Shown here: positions 31,472 through 41,294 of the stretch, in pieces
How the letters are laid out: each line of letters begins with the position of its first letter
Numbering within the stretch: the stretch's first letter is position 1
Origin: Zygnema cylindricum
Taxonomy: Eukaryota; Streptophyta; Zygnematophyceae; Zygnematales; Zygnemataceae
DNA: 41,294 nucleotides
NCBI GenBank assembly: GCA_037447655.1
Contig: JBBHKE010002065.1
Coordinates: 1 to 41,294 of the forward strand
Direction: 5' to 3'
The notes under the pieces: generated by a model
What the model was told of the DNA's origin: nothing
Seen by the model: the letters and a program-made list of their open reading frames with translations, nothing else
Database searches by the model: none
Position numbers and translations under genes: made by a program

Positions 31472-33079
31472 GCTGTTCAAAAATTTGTTGGACAGTTTCC
31501 AGATGAATCGAAACGATTTATACAAAGTCATCTCACTCAGACTTACGGTCTGAAATTTACATTTGATCAAGCTGCTCAATATGCGGTAGAATATGAGATG
31601 CAATCATGTTGGTGGGAAGCTCATGATCGTTCGGAAGTCGCTTCCCCACTTTCTCCACGTAGTAGCCCATGGCCCAACAATAGGCCTCCGAAGACGCCGG
31701 CCATGGGAAATCCGCCATTTAATTCCGGAGACCGATTGTGTTTCCGATGTGGAAACACGGGGCACGATGCCCGCATGTGCCCGGATAAGTCCGCCACATG
31801 CACCCATTGCAACCAAAAGGGACATTATGTCCACCGTTGCCATGTTAAGGATCCTAATTATTCCTATCAGAATCAGATTCACAACGGTGGAATTCCTGCC
31901 CGTTCTACCAAGCTGGTCACTCCTCCTACCGAGACAGAGAAAGAGGCGACTCCGCCTAGGATCTCTCGAAGAGAAAGAGAAAAAGCCGAGTTACAAGTCA
32001 TGATGGCTGCCATGATGAAGGAGCAATTTGCTACCTTCATGGCCGAGATGAAACCCCAATTCACGGGGATGGCAAGGACAGTCGTCCACACGCTATCGTT
32101 GGTTGGTCGAATCCTCCGGGATTCCACTGTCCAACAACGGGCAGCCACTTTTGATAAGGGATCCCCTGATAATAATCGGGACGGTAGATTACAAAATTCC
32201 CGTATTCCACTTTCTTTCGAGAAAGAATCTCTCTCTCCTCTACCAGACACAGCTTCCTCCATTGTAGCTGAAGCTCTCACTATTCTGAATAGTACCATAC
32301 ATGATGCACATCGAGTCAAGGAACGACTAAGCATCCTTTCTGCCATGATTGATGAGCCCCCCAGTGTCTCTCCCTTTCTTAATGAGGTTCCCAAAGCCTC
32401 TCCCCTTGTTGACGAGTTCGCTGCAGCCGCCGCTTTGAGGGCGTTGCAACTGAACCGTAGTCTTTCTGTTATTCAGCCGGTTACCGCAGATGAGCGCCGT
32501 GACCTTGATCCTCACATCAGTTTCTTGGACAATTCTCGAATGTCCTTCTCCGTTAATGGTGTTTCTCCTTCTCTCCCTCTCATGGACACCGGAGCCAAAC
32601 CCGTGATCCTTGGATCCGGATTTGCGCTCAAGCTTGGTCTGACAGCAGACAAGCTCCAAGCCACGGCTACTCGGCTTCTTACTTCAGCCGGTACCACGGA
32701 GTCAGTGCTTGGGATTACCAAGGACCCGCTTGTCTTTCGGTTTCACCACGGAAACGAGAGTGAGTCCGTAGAGGTTTCGGTCCGAGCATTGGTCACCAAA
32801 TCCAACGACTACGAATGCTTAGTGGGACAGGATGTTATCTTCCGAATCGGTGGGGGAGTAGATATGTATGATCAGACCTTCTCATACCGTCCATCTAATT
32901 TTCCGGGACGCAAAATCTGCCTCCCTCTTGTCTCTGCTCGCAAGCCATTGCCCACTATGGCACATTTGGCTTCCGCTCTCCCTGCATTTTCGAGTAACGA
33001 ACTTCGGAAGACAATGGCGACTCATTTTTCACGGAACGGATCCATACTGTCGACACCGAAGTCTTTCCACACATTCTAA
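31472..33079 (+). CDS. Gag zinc knuckles and retropepsin-like protease
   Basis: The open frame after the stop carries two CCHC knuckles, CFRCGNTGHDARMC and CTHCNQKGHYVHRC, which package RNA. A charged, proline- and serine-rich linker with MMAAMMKEQFATFMAEM follows. Then comes an aspartic protease of the retroviral type: active site SLPLMDTGAKPVILGSG (DTG), and the late LVGQDVIF motif. The ATG at 31598 is only the first Met of the open stretch. Translation of the intact family would be continuous with the preceding gag. The frame stops at 33079 with no reverse transcriptase; 200 bases remain before the polypurine tract. Confidence 0.85.
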   Translation, partial: AVQKFVGQFPDESKRFIQSHLTQTYGLKFTFDQAAQYAVEYEMQSCWWEAHDRSEVASPLSPRSSPWPNNRPPKTPAMGNPPFNSGDRLCFRCGNTGHDARMCPDKSATCTHCNQKGHYVHRCHVKDPNYSYQNQIHNGGIPARSTKLVTPPTETEKEATPPRISRREREKAELQVMMAAMMKEQFATFMAEMKPQFTGMARTVVHTLSLVGRILRDSTVQQRAATFDKGSPDNNRDGRLQNSRIPLSFEKESLSPLPDTASSIVAEALTILNSTIHDAHRVKERLSILSAMIDEPPSVSPFLNEVPKASPLVDEFAAAAALRALQLNRSLSVIQPVTADERRDLDPHISFLDNSRMSFSVNGVSPSLPLMDTGAKPVILGSGFALKLGLTADKLQATATRLLTSAGTTESVLGITKDPLVFRFHHGNESESVEVSVRALVTKSNDYECLVGQDVIFRIGGGVDMYDQTFSYRPSNFPGRKICLPLVSARKPLPTMAHLASALPAFSSNELRKTMATHFSRNGSILSTPKSFHTF

Positions 33080-33262
33080 ATGTGGTGGATAGTGATACAA
33101 ATGGGATGTTGAGTTTGCAGAGTGTTTATGCATGTACAGGTGGTGATCAAGGGTTCCACATGGAGTGCCTCTCTTCTCCATTATCTTTCAACCCGGTTGA
33201 CCATTGCTACCTCCGTATCAGTTCCAGGCCCTCAGCTGTGTTGACCAGCTCCTCCACAGGTT

Positions 33263-33279
33263 AAGGAGCTGGGGGGGGG
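33263..33279 (+). promoter_or_regulatory. Polypurine tract
   Basis: AAGGAGCTGGGGGGGGG lies directly before repeat A. This is the usual position and composition of the plus-strand primer of an LTR element, which implies that the 3' LTR begins at A (33280), not at B. Confidence 0.7.
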
Positions 33280-33470
33280 AATTATTGGGTTCACTTCACT
33301 CTAGGGGAGTATTCTTTCCCTTTTTTCTTGGGTCATTTTAACCTTTGTTCCTTGTCATGGTGTATATATTTTATTGACTTTTCATATTTATTTCCGTTGT
33401 TGTATATGTTTGTGAGCATGACTTTGCTGGTTGTGATGCATGTTTGCTTGCTTGCCTCTCATGCACGACA
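33280..33470 (+). repeat. Short repeat A, copy 1
   Basis: 191 bases from AATTATTGGGTTCACTTCAC to CTCATGCACGACA; a TATATATTTTATTG stretch could be a core promoter. It recurs at 34764-34954 with about four differences. Confidence 0.85.
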
Positions 33471-33472
33471 GC

Positions 33473-34760
33473 TGTCATGCCGCATCGCGTCGGTTGCATG
33501 CGCACACGATATCATGCCCGCACGCGCGATATTTGGTGTGCGCGCACGATATAATGCACGCACGCGCGGTATTCTGCACGCACGCGCAGTATTTCTCAAG
33601 CACGCGCAGTATTTCTCACGCACGCGCGGTATTTCTCACGCACGCGCGGTATTTTGCACGCACGCGCGGTATTTTGTATGCACGCGCAGTTTAAGGCACG
33701 CGCGCGCGGTTTCATGCATGCACGCGCGGTTTTATGCATGCACGCACGATTTTGGCACGCGTGCATAATTTGCGTTCCCACGTGCGAGTTTTCGTCGGTT
33801 CATGTGTTTATGATGTGAACGCGATTTGCGTTCACGTACGATTAAATGCATACTAATTTCGTGCGCATGTTTTGTTTTGTTTATTTTCAAGGTACACGAT
33901 TTTGGGAGTATCGACGCGGCGCGATTTTCGGAAATATTTCAGACGATATGTTTCATTTCGTGCGACATGTTTTGTTTCGTGCGTATGCACGTAATTTTGT
34001 GAGTATCGACGCGTGGTATCGTTTGGCGTCGAATCGCGATTCCCGGTGGTATCGGCGGCGCTTCGATACCTTTTATTTATTTAAGTCGCGAACCCATGTA
34101 GGTTCGCGCACATGTAGTTAGGGAGGGTTTTTACCCTTGGACGGTGGATTTTGTTAGGCGTACGGCAGACGATGTTGGCCGCCTATTGGCCAACATCTTA
34201 AGTAGTTTCATGCATGTAAAGTAGACTAGACGTAGGCTAATTTTGCTTAGGCCTAGCGCAGCTCTTACTTAGCCTAATTCTCAGACTTAGAGAATTTAGC
34301 TTTTGGACAAGAATTTTCTCTTGGCAGCGGAGCTTTTCTCTTGCTCTCTCTCTCACCGATTGCCCACGTGTCTTTCTTCTCCTTGCTAGCTAGCTGTAGA
34401 GGCTAGATAGAGTAAGATTATTCTCCTTGTTTTTCTGCCCTCGTTTTTAATCCACACGGCCTAAGGCCACGTCCGGAAGGTTTCCCTCCAAAGTTTGTCT
34501 TTTGGTGGAAGTGTGGAATTGGAGATCGTGGGGGAGCACATCTGGACCTTGCTGCGCCTTCCTCGGGCAGCTTGACGGTTTGGTTGTGTGTTTGTGTCTT
34601 GTTTGTATTTCGGTTGGCTTGAAAGGAGTGTATTTTTGATCGGATTTGGATTTTCCTTTGTTCCGGTTGGAATATTTCTTGCTTTGCTGTCGTAACGGGA
34701 TAACTCTTGTAGGGAATGTGATAAAGACCAGAGAGCCTAGTGGCTACCTCCTGGCTTAGC
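33473..34760 (+). repeat. Long repeat B, copy 2
   Basis: Near-identical to 27616-28903. It is separated from the preceding A copy by only GC, giving the palindromic junction GACAGCTGTC at 33467-33476. Confidence 0.9.
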
Positions 34761-34763
34761 TTA

Positions 34764-34954
34764 AATTATTGGGTTCACTTCACTCTAGGGGAGTATTCTT
34801 TCCCTTCTTTCTTGGGTCATTTTCACCTTTGTTCCTTGTCATGGTGTATATTTTTTATTGACTTTTCATATTTATTTCCGTTGTTGTATATGTTTGTGAG
34901 CATGACTTTGCTGGTTGTGATGCATGTTTGCTTGCTTGCCTCTCATGCACGACA
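34764..34954 (+). repeat. Short repeat A, copy 2
   Basis: Follows B copy 2 after TTA; ends GACA, then GGTT of the target duplication. Here B and A are adjacent, with the whole gag-protease region missing. Confidence 0.85.
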
Positions 34955-34965
34955 GGTTTAAAAGG

Positions 34966-35378
34966 CTAAGGTGTGGCATCCATCTTAAAATTGCTCGAAC
35001 TCATGGTAATTAAAACATTCACATCCCATTTAAGTTCCTCCAAAGAACAATAATGTGTGTCTATTATTAGAATTAATAATATTAATTCAGACGCCACTTT
35101 TTTCAGCCGAAAATCATAAGAAAGTATCAACAACACCATTGAAGTGAATGGACTACAATCCGCCATGTGTCCCTGCACGAAATTAATAGTTAGTTTAGCA
35201 TTAACACTAATAAATCCTTAACGCTAATAATGATGGACATTGTGCCATAACACTTGCCCACATTGTCTTTATTTGTGACTTCAATCCGTGTACCTGTCAA
35301 AAAGTTGACAACAAGGAGCAAAAGCTACCTGCATTGTCTTCAAATTCCTTTACAAGAAGTTTTATTTCATCGTCAATA
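34966..35378 (-). CDS. COMM-domain-like gene fragment, cut by the retrotransposon
   Basis: Exon 35329-35378 (acceptor TTCCACTTTAG, donor GTAGCT) encodes IDDEIKLLVKEFEDNA and leaves in phase 1. A second exon from 35060 (acceptor TAATAATAG) continues in phase: DTHYCSLEELKWDVNVLITM then SSSNFKMDATP. The L-x-x-L-x-W-x-V-x-V...SSS...P pattern is that of the start of a COMM domain, a protein-interaction domain of the Commander complex. The frame ends near the retrotransposon border at 34954. A possible continuation on the far side (minus strand below 27611: NVTTINLNVSQG) is suggestive but not in proven phase. Moderate to low certainty. Confidence 0.35.
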
Positions 35379-36511
35379 CTAAAGTGGAAAGAAATGGAAA
35401 CGGAAAGTTTGCAGTCAAAAGACATGCTATTAAAACGGAAACATGATGAAAATTGAAATGACTCAAACGAAGTGCAATGAGACAAATTCCTCAATACAGA
35501 GCTAAATTTATGCCAATCTTTGGTGTAAGTTGTGACATATCAATATCTGCTCAAATTGCGCAATTGAAACAATCCTGAGCTGTCGTTTCAGTGCAAATCA
35601 ATTGTTATTGTGGAGGCCAGCGTTGGTCGGTGCATTTTATGGAATTTCATTGAAAAAAAAAATTATATTGAAAATTTCATTGAATTCAATGAATTCATTG
35701 AATTTCATTTTCATTAAAATTTCATTTCCATGTCCACTCAGTACAATTGCAGGGCAACTAATGCAATTCCATGAAATTCTGTGCATTTCAGTGCAATTCA
35801 AGAGCAAATCACCCCATTTAATGTCAGTTTCAGTGCAATTAACTCCATCTCAGTGAAATTCCAGAGCTATTCATTCCATTTCATTGCAATTTCAGCACAC
35901 CACAGTCCATTCGGTGAAATTACAAAAGTTCAGTTTCAGTGCAAATCTTTCCATTTCAGTGTAATTTCAATGCAATTCATTCCACTTCCGTGCAATTTCA
36001 GTAGAAAGTATTCCGTTTAAGTGCAATTTCATTGAAATTCAATCCATTTTAGTGCAATTTTAGTGCACTTCATTCCATTTCAGTCTGACTTCGGTCTAAT
36101 TCAGTCCGCTTCAACGCAGTTTAAGAACTTCGGTTTCACTGCAACTCAATCAATTTTAGTGCAATTTAGTACACTTCATTGTGTTTTCAGTACAATTTAT
36201 TCCATTTTGGTGAAATTGCAGTGTAACTCAGTCAACTTCAGAGCAATCTCAATAAAATTCATTCCATGGAAGTGCAATTTCACTGAACTTCATCTAATTT
36301 CAGCGCAATCCCGATGCAATTCGTTCCATATCAGCGCAATTTCAGTACAACTCATTCCATTAAAGTGCAATTTCAATGAAACCGACTCAATGTCAGTGCA
36401 ATTCCACTGCAATTCTAGTGCAATTCTAGTGCAATTCGAGTGCGTCTCAGTCCATTTCAGTACAATTTCAGTGAACTTCATTACATTTCAGTGCATTCTC
36501 ACAGCAAATTA

Positions 36512-36590
36512 GGGTGGCGTTCCATCACACGAAAAGTGGGGTAGTTAACAAAAATCTGCGCCTATCCATACTAAGTCTTACCATTTTTTT
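36512..36590 (+). mobile_element. Solo end fragment of the Harbinger-like family
   Basis: TTA followed by GGGTGGCGTTCCATCACACG and then AAAAGTGGGGTAGTTAACAA, a diverged match to the left end at 15201 (same order GAAAAGTGG...TTACAGAAATC). No partner end is visible nearby. Confidence 0.75.
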
Positions 36591-36864
36591 TTTCACTAGA
36601 ATTTATTCCCTTTAAGTGCAATTTCAGTGAAATGCACTTCCAGTACAATTCAGTCTAACCATGGCAATCCCAGTGCAATTCATTCCGTTTCGGTGCAATC
36701 TAGGTACAGCTCAGTTCGCTTCAGCACAATTTCACTGTAATTCATTCCGTTTAAGTGAAATTTTAGTGCGGCTCAGACCACTACAGTGCTATTTCAGTCG
36801 ACATCATTCCACCTAACTGCAATTCAGTGAAATATAATCGATTTCAGTGCACTTGATTCCATTT

Positions 36865-37180
36865 CAGTAACCGCCTCAAAAATTAGACCAACAAATGCAG
36901 CACGTTACAGGCTCCCTTCTATCAGATTATACTTCCTTATTCCTCCGCCATCTTGCCTTTGTGCCAACATCCGCACTGATCGCACGTACAAGTCGTCCGA
37001 CCAATCCTAATTTGTGTGTTTGGTTGGAACATTGCTGCGTAGACCCATGAATTTCCAAGCAGTCGAGCACAATACAGAACTGTGGGTTACTTGCCAGATA
37101 ACCGTAAAAGTAGTGTTGTGTACGGTAAGGATTCGCTGATAACCGATATGGGCCTTTTTTCGGGTAGCCGATAGTCGATG
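36865..37180. other. Unrelated insert within the satellite
   Basis: About 315 bases lacking the satellite words, with higher GC content and no open frame or repeat ends that I can see. Origin unknown. Confidence 0.5.
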
Positions 37181-39239
37181 TCAGTGCAAACCAGTTTGCT
37201 TCAGCACAATTTCAGAACTCCAGTTTCAGTGAAACTCAATCCATCAATCCATTTCAGTGCAATTTAGTCCACCTCATTGCGTTTTCTGTAGAATTCATTC
37301 CATTTTAGTGCAATTTCAGTGAGGTCCAATCACTATCAATGCAATTCTGGTGCAATTCATTTCATATCAACGCAATTTCAGTAAAATTCATTTCATTTCA
37401 GTGCAACTTAATGAACTTCATTCAATTTCAGTGCAATTCCGGTGCATTTCATTCCATTTTCATTTCATTCAAATGCAATTTCAGTGCAAGTTCAGTTCGA
37501 TTCAGTCCACGTCAGTGCAATTTCAGTGAAGCTCATTCCATTTCAGTGCAATCACACTGCAAATCAGTCCACTTCGCTGCAATTTTAGTGCACTTCATTC
37601 CAATTCAGTGCGATTTGAGTGCAACCCAGTCTATGGTAGTGCTCTTTCAGTGCAATTCATTCCATTTGAATGCACTTTCAGGGCAGCTCAGTCCGTTTCA
37701 GTGAAATTCAGTGCAATTCCTTCAATGCCATTGCCGTTTCAATGCCATTCATTCGATTTCAATGCAATTTCAGTGCAAGTCAGACCAGTTCAGTACAATT
37801 TCAGTGTAATTCCATCCTCGACATTGCACTTCAGTGCAACCTTCCATTTCAATGCAATTCATTACATTTCATGCAATTTCAATGCAATTTTTTCCATATC
37901 AATACAATTTCAGTGCAACAGTGCACCTCAGCGCAATTCCAGTAGTTCAGTTTCAGTGAAACTCATTTCTTTTCATTGCATTTTATCGCCCTTCATTGCG
38001 ATTTCAGTGCAATTCATTGAAATGCAGTACAATTTCAATGAAATTCATTCCATTACAATGCAGTTAGGGAGCAAATCAGTCCACTTCAGGACAATTTTTA
38101 TTCCGTTACAATTTAGATTCAGTGCAACCAACTCCAATTTGGAGCAATTTCAGTGCGTTTCATTCCAATACATTGTAATTTCAGAATAATTCACTCCATT
38201 TCAGAATAATTCGAGTGCAATCCATTCCATTTCACTGCAGTTTCAGCGCACATCAGTCAACTTCAGTGCAATTTCAGTAGAGATCATTACCTGTGAGTGC
38301 AATTTCAGAGCTGTACATTCCATTTCATTGCGTTTCCAGGTGCAATTTCAGAGCTGTACATTCCATTTCATTGCGTTTCCAGGAAAAACCATTCCATTTC
38401 AGTGCATTTTCTTTGCAACTCAATCACTTCACTCAAATTTTAGTAGAATTCCTTCCATTCCAGTGTAATTTCAGTTCGATTCATTCAATTTCAGGGTTAT
38501 TCAGTCTATTTCAGGGCAATTCCAGTTCAACAACTTCAGCGGAGTGCACAATTTCAGGGCAATTCCAGTACAACTGAGTCCAATCCAAGGGAGTTTCGCT
38601 GCGACTCAATCTATTTTGTCGCGGTTAAGTACAATTCATTCCCTTTCAACGCAACTTCAGAGCAACTCAGTCCACTTCAGCGACTTTCAGTGCAATTCAT
38701 TAGTGTAATTTCATTAGTGTAATTTCAGGGCCATCTTGGTGTAGTTTCATTCAACTCAATCCACTTCAGTGCAATTTCATTTAACTTTATTCCATCCTAG
38801 TGCAATTTCAGTTCAATCCATTCCTTTCAGCGCATTTTCAGTGCAGCTCAATCCACTTGAGCGTTCCTTCTGTAGAAATCATTCCATTTCGAAGCAATTT
38901 TAGTGAACGTCATTACATTCCAGGGCAATTCTGCTCACTTTTAGTGCAATTTCAGTGTAATTCATTCCATATAAGTGCAATATCAGTGCAACCCAGTCCA
39001 CTTCAGTACAGCGTCAGTGCAAATTCATTTCAGAGCAATTTCAGTGCAAATCATTCCATTTCAGTACAAAAACATTTCAACTCTGTCCGCTTCAGTGCAA
39101 TTTCATTACTTCTTCCAATGCAACGCAATCCATTTCAGCGCAATTTATTCCATCTCACTGCGATTTCCAGACACCATTCCATTATTCCAATTCGGGCATA
39201 GTAAGTGCAACTCAGTCCATTTCTGAGTTTCAGAGTTCA

Positions 39240-40400
39240 GTTCGTACTCGGGCCACTCCGGTCAGCCGCTATTCACCATGCCTAAAAAGTCATAAAATGG
39301 AACAAATTGTGACAGACACATATAACAGAATTGAAAGATCGATTGTTATCATTTTGTTTCTCAGAATGGAGGACAACATATCAAACCGAATTCATAAATA
39401 GCTTCTTGGAGTGTTCCTGGTGTGATTTTATATTTCCCCATTCCTTATCACCTCGCTTCCTTATTATGACACCGTAAGTACTTATCATACAAAAATTGAC
39501 CTTCGTCATTTTTTTCAATTGGTACATCATATCGCAGCTGAAATATTTTTTGTATTAATATTTATATTGCACGAGCATCTATTTTTGGAGAATCTTTTAA
39601 TGCCTCCTTGTCACTTTCTATGCATTTCTGATTTTCTACGAAATGTGTCCAAAAATACCTTTCACTAAAAAATTTATCAGTTAATGAGATCACTGACGTC
39701 ATATCTTTAACATCCATCTAAAATTTAACAAGATTCCAACCTTTTTCATCTCTTCAGAAAGAAAAAACCATTGCCATCCTCTTTGCTCTTTATCATTTCT
39801 TGACTTTTTACAAAATGAGCGTACGAAACACTTAAATGTCTCGAAATGCATATGATAATCACACGTTACGCACGTTTCGAACCTCTTGCGTTCGCCTGAG
39901 TGGTTTTACTGTAGTCTACGTGACAACGTGCGATCCACGAGTTTTTCTGGCTACTTTTCATTCGTTGGGCGCAACTTTCCGCGGAACGATGAAATACGGT
40001 TTGGAAAAAAAAGATCTCCGAAATTATGTACGGACTAGGATGCTTAAAGTACGGGTACATCGTTGACTATCGTGACATAACATGACATGGCAATGCTCTT
40101 AAGTTTAATCGATAAGTTATCGTGACGTGGCAGGACAAAACAGTCTCTCACTTCATTTATGGTCTCCTAAAGACTATAATGTCACATGGAAAATTGGAAA
40201 TAATTAAATAAATCATTTTATTACATAAAATTGGAAATAGGTTGGTCAATGCTCACAGAATGTATAACCATTAACTTCCGCAGATCGCGGAACCTAAAAG
40301 ACATAGTACAAGGCGAAATTCCTTCCCCGCAAAAACCGTGGATGCGAGCAAAGGCAGTTTGAGGTTCAGATAGCTTGAGGCTCCTCTCAGCTCAGGGATT
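39240..40400. other. Intergenic, no gene seen
   Basis: AT-rich up to about 39830; then short open frames (39836-40066) without domains. Base composition rises in GC from about 40430. Confidence 0.5.
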
Positions 40401-40403
40401 TGT

Positions 40404-40500
40404 CCACGTAGACTTTCATACGAACGCACCTTCCTTGAAATGCCGACACCGTGGCAGTTCCACACGTGCGAGCTCGCGTCTGCACGTAGACGTGAACCTC
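40404..40500 (+). promoter_or_regulatory. G-box / ACGT cluster upstream of a plastid gene
   Basis: A perfect G-box CACGTG at 40463-40468 and further ACGT cores at 40406-40409, 40484-40487 and 40490-40493. ACGT elements bound by bZIP/bHLH factors are common in light-regulated plant promoters. They lie 250-350 bases before the start codon at 40752, followed by a CT-rich probable 5' leader (40670-40700). Confidence 0.45.
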
Positions 40501-40751
40501 GGGAACGGCGGAGCGAATTGACCTGCCGCTGCTCTCCGCCCTCCGGCCCGCGCGCTGCCTCGCGTCCGAACTGCGATTTATACGCCGAGACGCGCAGCGG
40601 CAGGATATCTGCAGGCGCAGCTCCCTCGCTCCTCAACGCTTCTAAGGACTCCTACCTTCCCGTCCCCCCTTCGCTCTCTCTCTCTCTCCTCCTCCTCCGG
40701 TTCGAATTCTCTTCTTTTCTCACGTAAAGCCGAGACCTTCATCCTGCAGCC

Positions 40752-41159
40752 ATGGCCTCCGTCACTCTCCCCGCTAGTCAGCTCTTTGGAACCTCTCTCG
40801 CTGCTCGCGAGGCCTCCCAAGGTCGGTGTCTCTCTGCCGAGACTCCGAGCGTTTCTCAGAGTTGCATGTGTGCGATATCTCGACATCGGAGATCTGTCTT
40901 GCTATTTTGTCGTTTCTGTCTTGTAGCTGCAGCGCAAAGGTCGGTCGTGCATTTTGGAAATGTGACATTTTTGGCTGACGTGGCTGTTGCGAGGAACCTT
41001 GTTGAAACGAAGAGTAAGTGAAGTATTGTAGTAGTGAACTGAAAACTGAAACTGGCTTGTCATGGAACTTGGCAGTGTGTCTGCACGGACCCGGATGCCC
41101 CCACTCCAAGAAGGCCGTCCGTACATTTGCCCCCATTGTGAGGGCCGAGGCAAGCGAGG
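40752..41159 (+). CDS. Plastid-targeted protein, first two exons (continues past right edge)
   Basis: The ATG sits in CAGCCATGGC, a good plant start context. Exon 1 (40752-40821) encodes MASVTLPASQLFGTSLAARE then ASQ; the intron has GTCGGT and TTGGCAG borders. Exon 2 (41076-41159) joins in phase and encodes VCLHGPGCPHSKKAVRTF then APIVRAEASE, ending at a GTGAGT donor. Features are those of a chloroplast transit peptide: MAS start, many S, T, A and basic residues, almost no acidic ones until VRA|EA, a likely processing site. Only about 51 codons are in the window, so the mature protein is not identifiable. CGPGC-like spacing (CLHGPGC) falls within the transit region and is not a domain. Confidence 0.65.
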
Positions 41160-41294
41160 GTGAGTTCTCTCCCTCTTCCCCCCTGTCCTCACTTTGTCCT
41201 CCTCCTCCCGCTCCTCCCTTTCCAATGTTCTCCTGTTTTTTCTTTATTTTTTTTCTTTCTGGTCTACTGTTCTCTCCACATTTCCTATATATAT

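Larger units (their letters stand above)
27616..34954 (+). mobile_element. Non-autonomous LTR-retrotransposon-like insertion with rearranged repeats
   Basis: Ends are TGTC...GACA with a GGTT duplication outside. Order of parts: B (27616-28903), X (28904-33279, gag and protease), A (33280-33470), GC, B again (33473-34760), three bases, A again (34764-34954). The two B copies are both 1288 bases and I count about seven differences, so the event is recent. X ends in a polypurine tract immediately before A. No reverse transcriptase, RNase H or integrase is present, so it depends on another element. The layout is not a plain LTR-internal-LTR structure. Confidence 0.75.
35590..39235. repeat. Degenerate satellite of TTCAGTGCAAT / CATTCCATTTCAG words
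   Basis: Over 3 kb of diverged tandem words: TTTCAGTGCAATTTCAGTGC alternating with AATTCATTCCATTTCAG, giving a unit of roughly 31-34 bases. No exact long copies remain, so it is old. Long open frames rich in FQCNS and FHFNAIS are composition artefacts. It is broken by a transposon end (36512-36590) and by unrelated sequence (about 36865-37180). Confidence 0.9.

Noticed and set aside
28904-33279. X as a spliced intron between repeats B and A
   Set aside because: The borders are AGC|ATTC and GGG|AATT, not GT-AG, and the second copy has an extra TTA at the joint, so a DNA deletion or rearrangement fits better.
36063-39226. Tandem FQCNSFHFNAIS-type proteins
   Set aside because: Composition artefact of the degenerate satellite, open in several overlapping frames.
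40271-40886. Antisense open frames over the GC-rich promoter
   Set aside because: GC-driven shadow frames opposite the plastid gene promoter; no splice sites or domains.

Overview
The window looks like nuclear DNA of a green-lineage eukaryote with a large, repeat-rich genome. Evidence: a chloroplast-transit-peptide-like first exon with G-box/ACGT motifs upstream at the right edge, plant-type TTTAGGG telobox motifs, GT-AG introns, long AT-rich intergenic DNA, and degenerate Harbinger and LTR elements. A streptophyte alga or bryophyte would fit; I cannot assign a species.

Region 1 (1-12399, minus strand) holds one large gene whose exons I assembled by hand from domain hits and splice sites. 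It predicts a secreted mosaic protein: signal peptide, PAN/apple-like module, ricin-B-like (beta-trefoil) repeats, papain-family (C1A) cysteine protease, two EGF-like modules and at least three LysM modules running off the left edge. The first introns and most module borders are phase 1 (exon-shuffling style), while the LysM part is phase 0. The introns are full of simple repeats and a GGACATT minisatellite. I know of no described protein with this whole architecture, so it is the main find of the window.

Region 2 (12.7-25.2 kb) is transposon territory. It has a PIF/Harbinger-like element (15201-23691) with matching ends, a Myb/SANT-like ORF1 on the plus strand and a broken DDE transposase on the minus strand. 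Two further end fragments of the same family lie in the window (12708-13228, 36512-36590). Between the two element ORFs lie well-spliced, conserved-looking exons of an unidentified protein on the minus strand. There is also a duplicated gene fragment at 14.1-14.9 kb. At 23.7-25.2 kb lie palindromes, a diverged ~555-bp tandem repeat and a 433-bp foldback.

Region 3 (27616-34954) is a young LTR-retrotransposon-like insertion with gag, zinc knuckles and retropepsin but no reverse transcriptase or integrase. Its parts are arranged oddly: B-X-A, a 2-bp GC junction, then B-A, with TGTC...GACA ends and a GGTT target duplication. It abuts minus-strand exons resembling a COMM-domain protein (34966-35378).

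Region 4 (35.6-39.2 kb) is a degenerate satellite built on TTCAGTGCAAT-type words. Region 5 (40.4 kb to the end) is a GC-rich promoter and the first two exons of a plastid-targeted protein, cut by the right edge.
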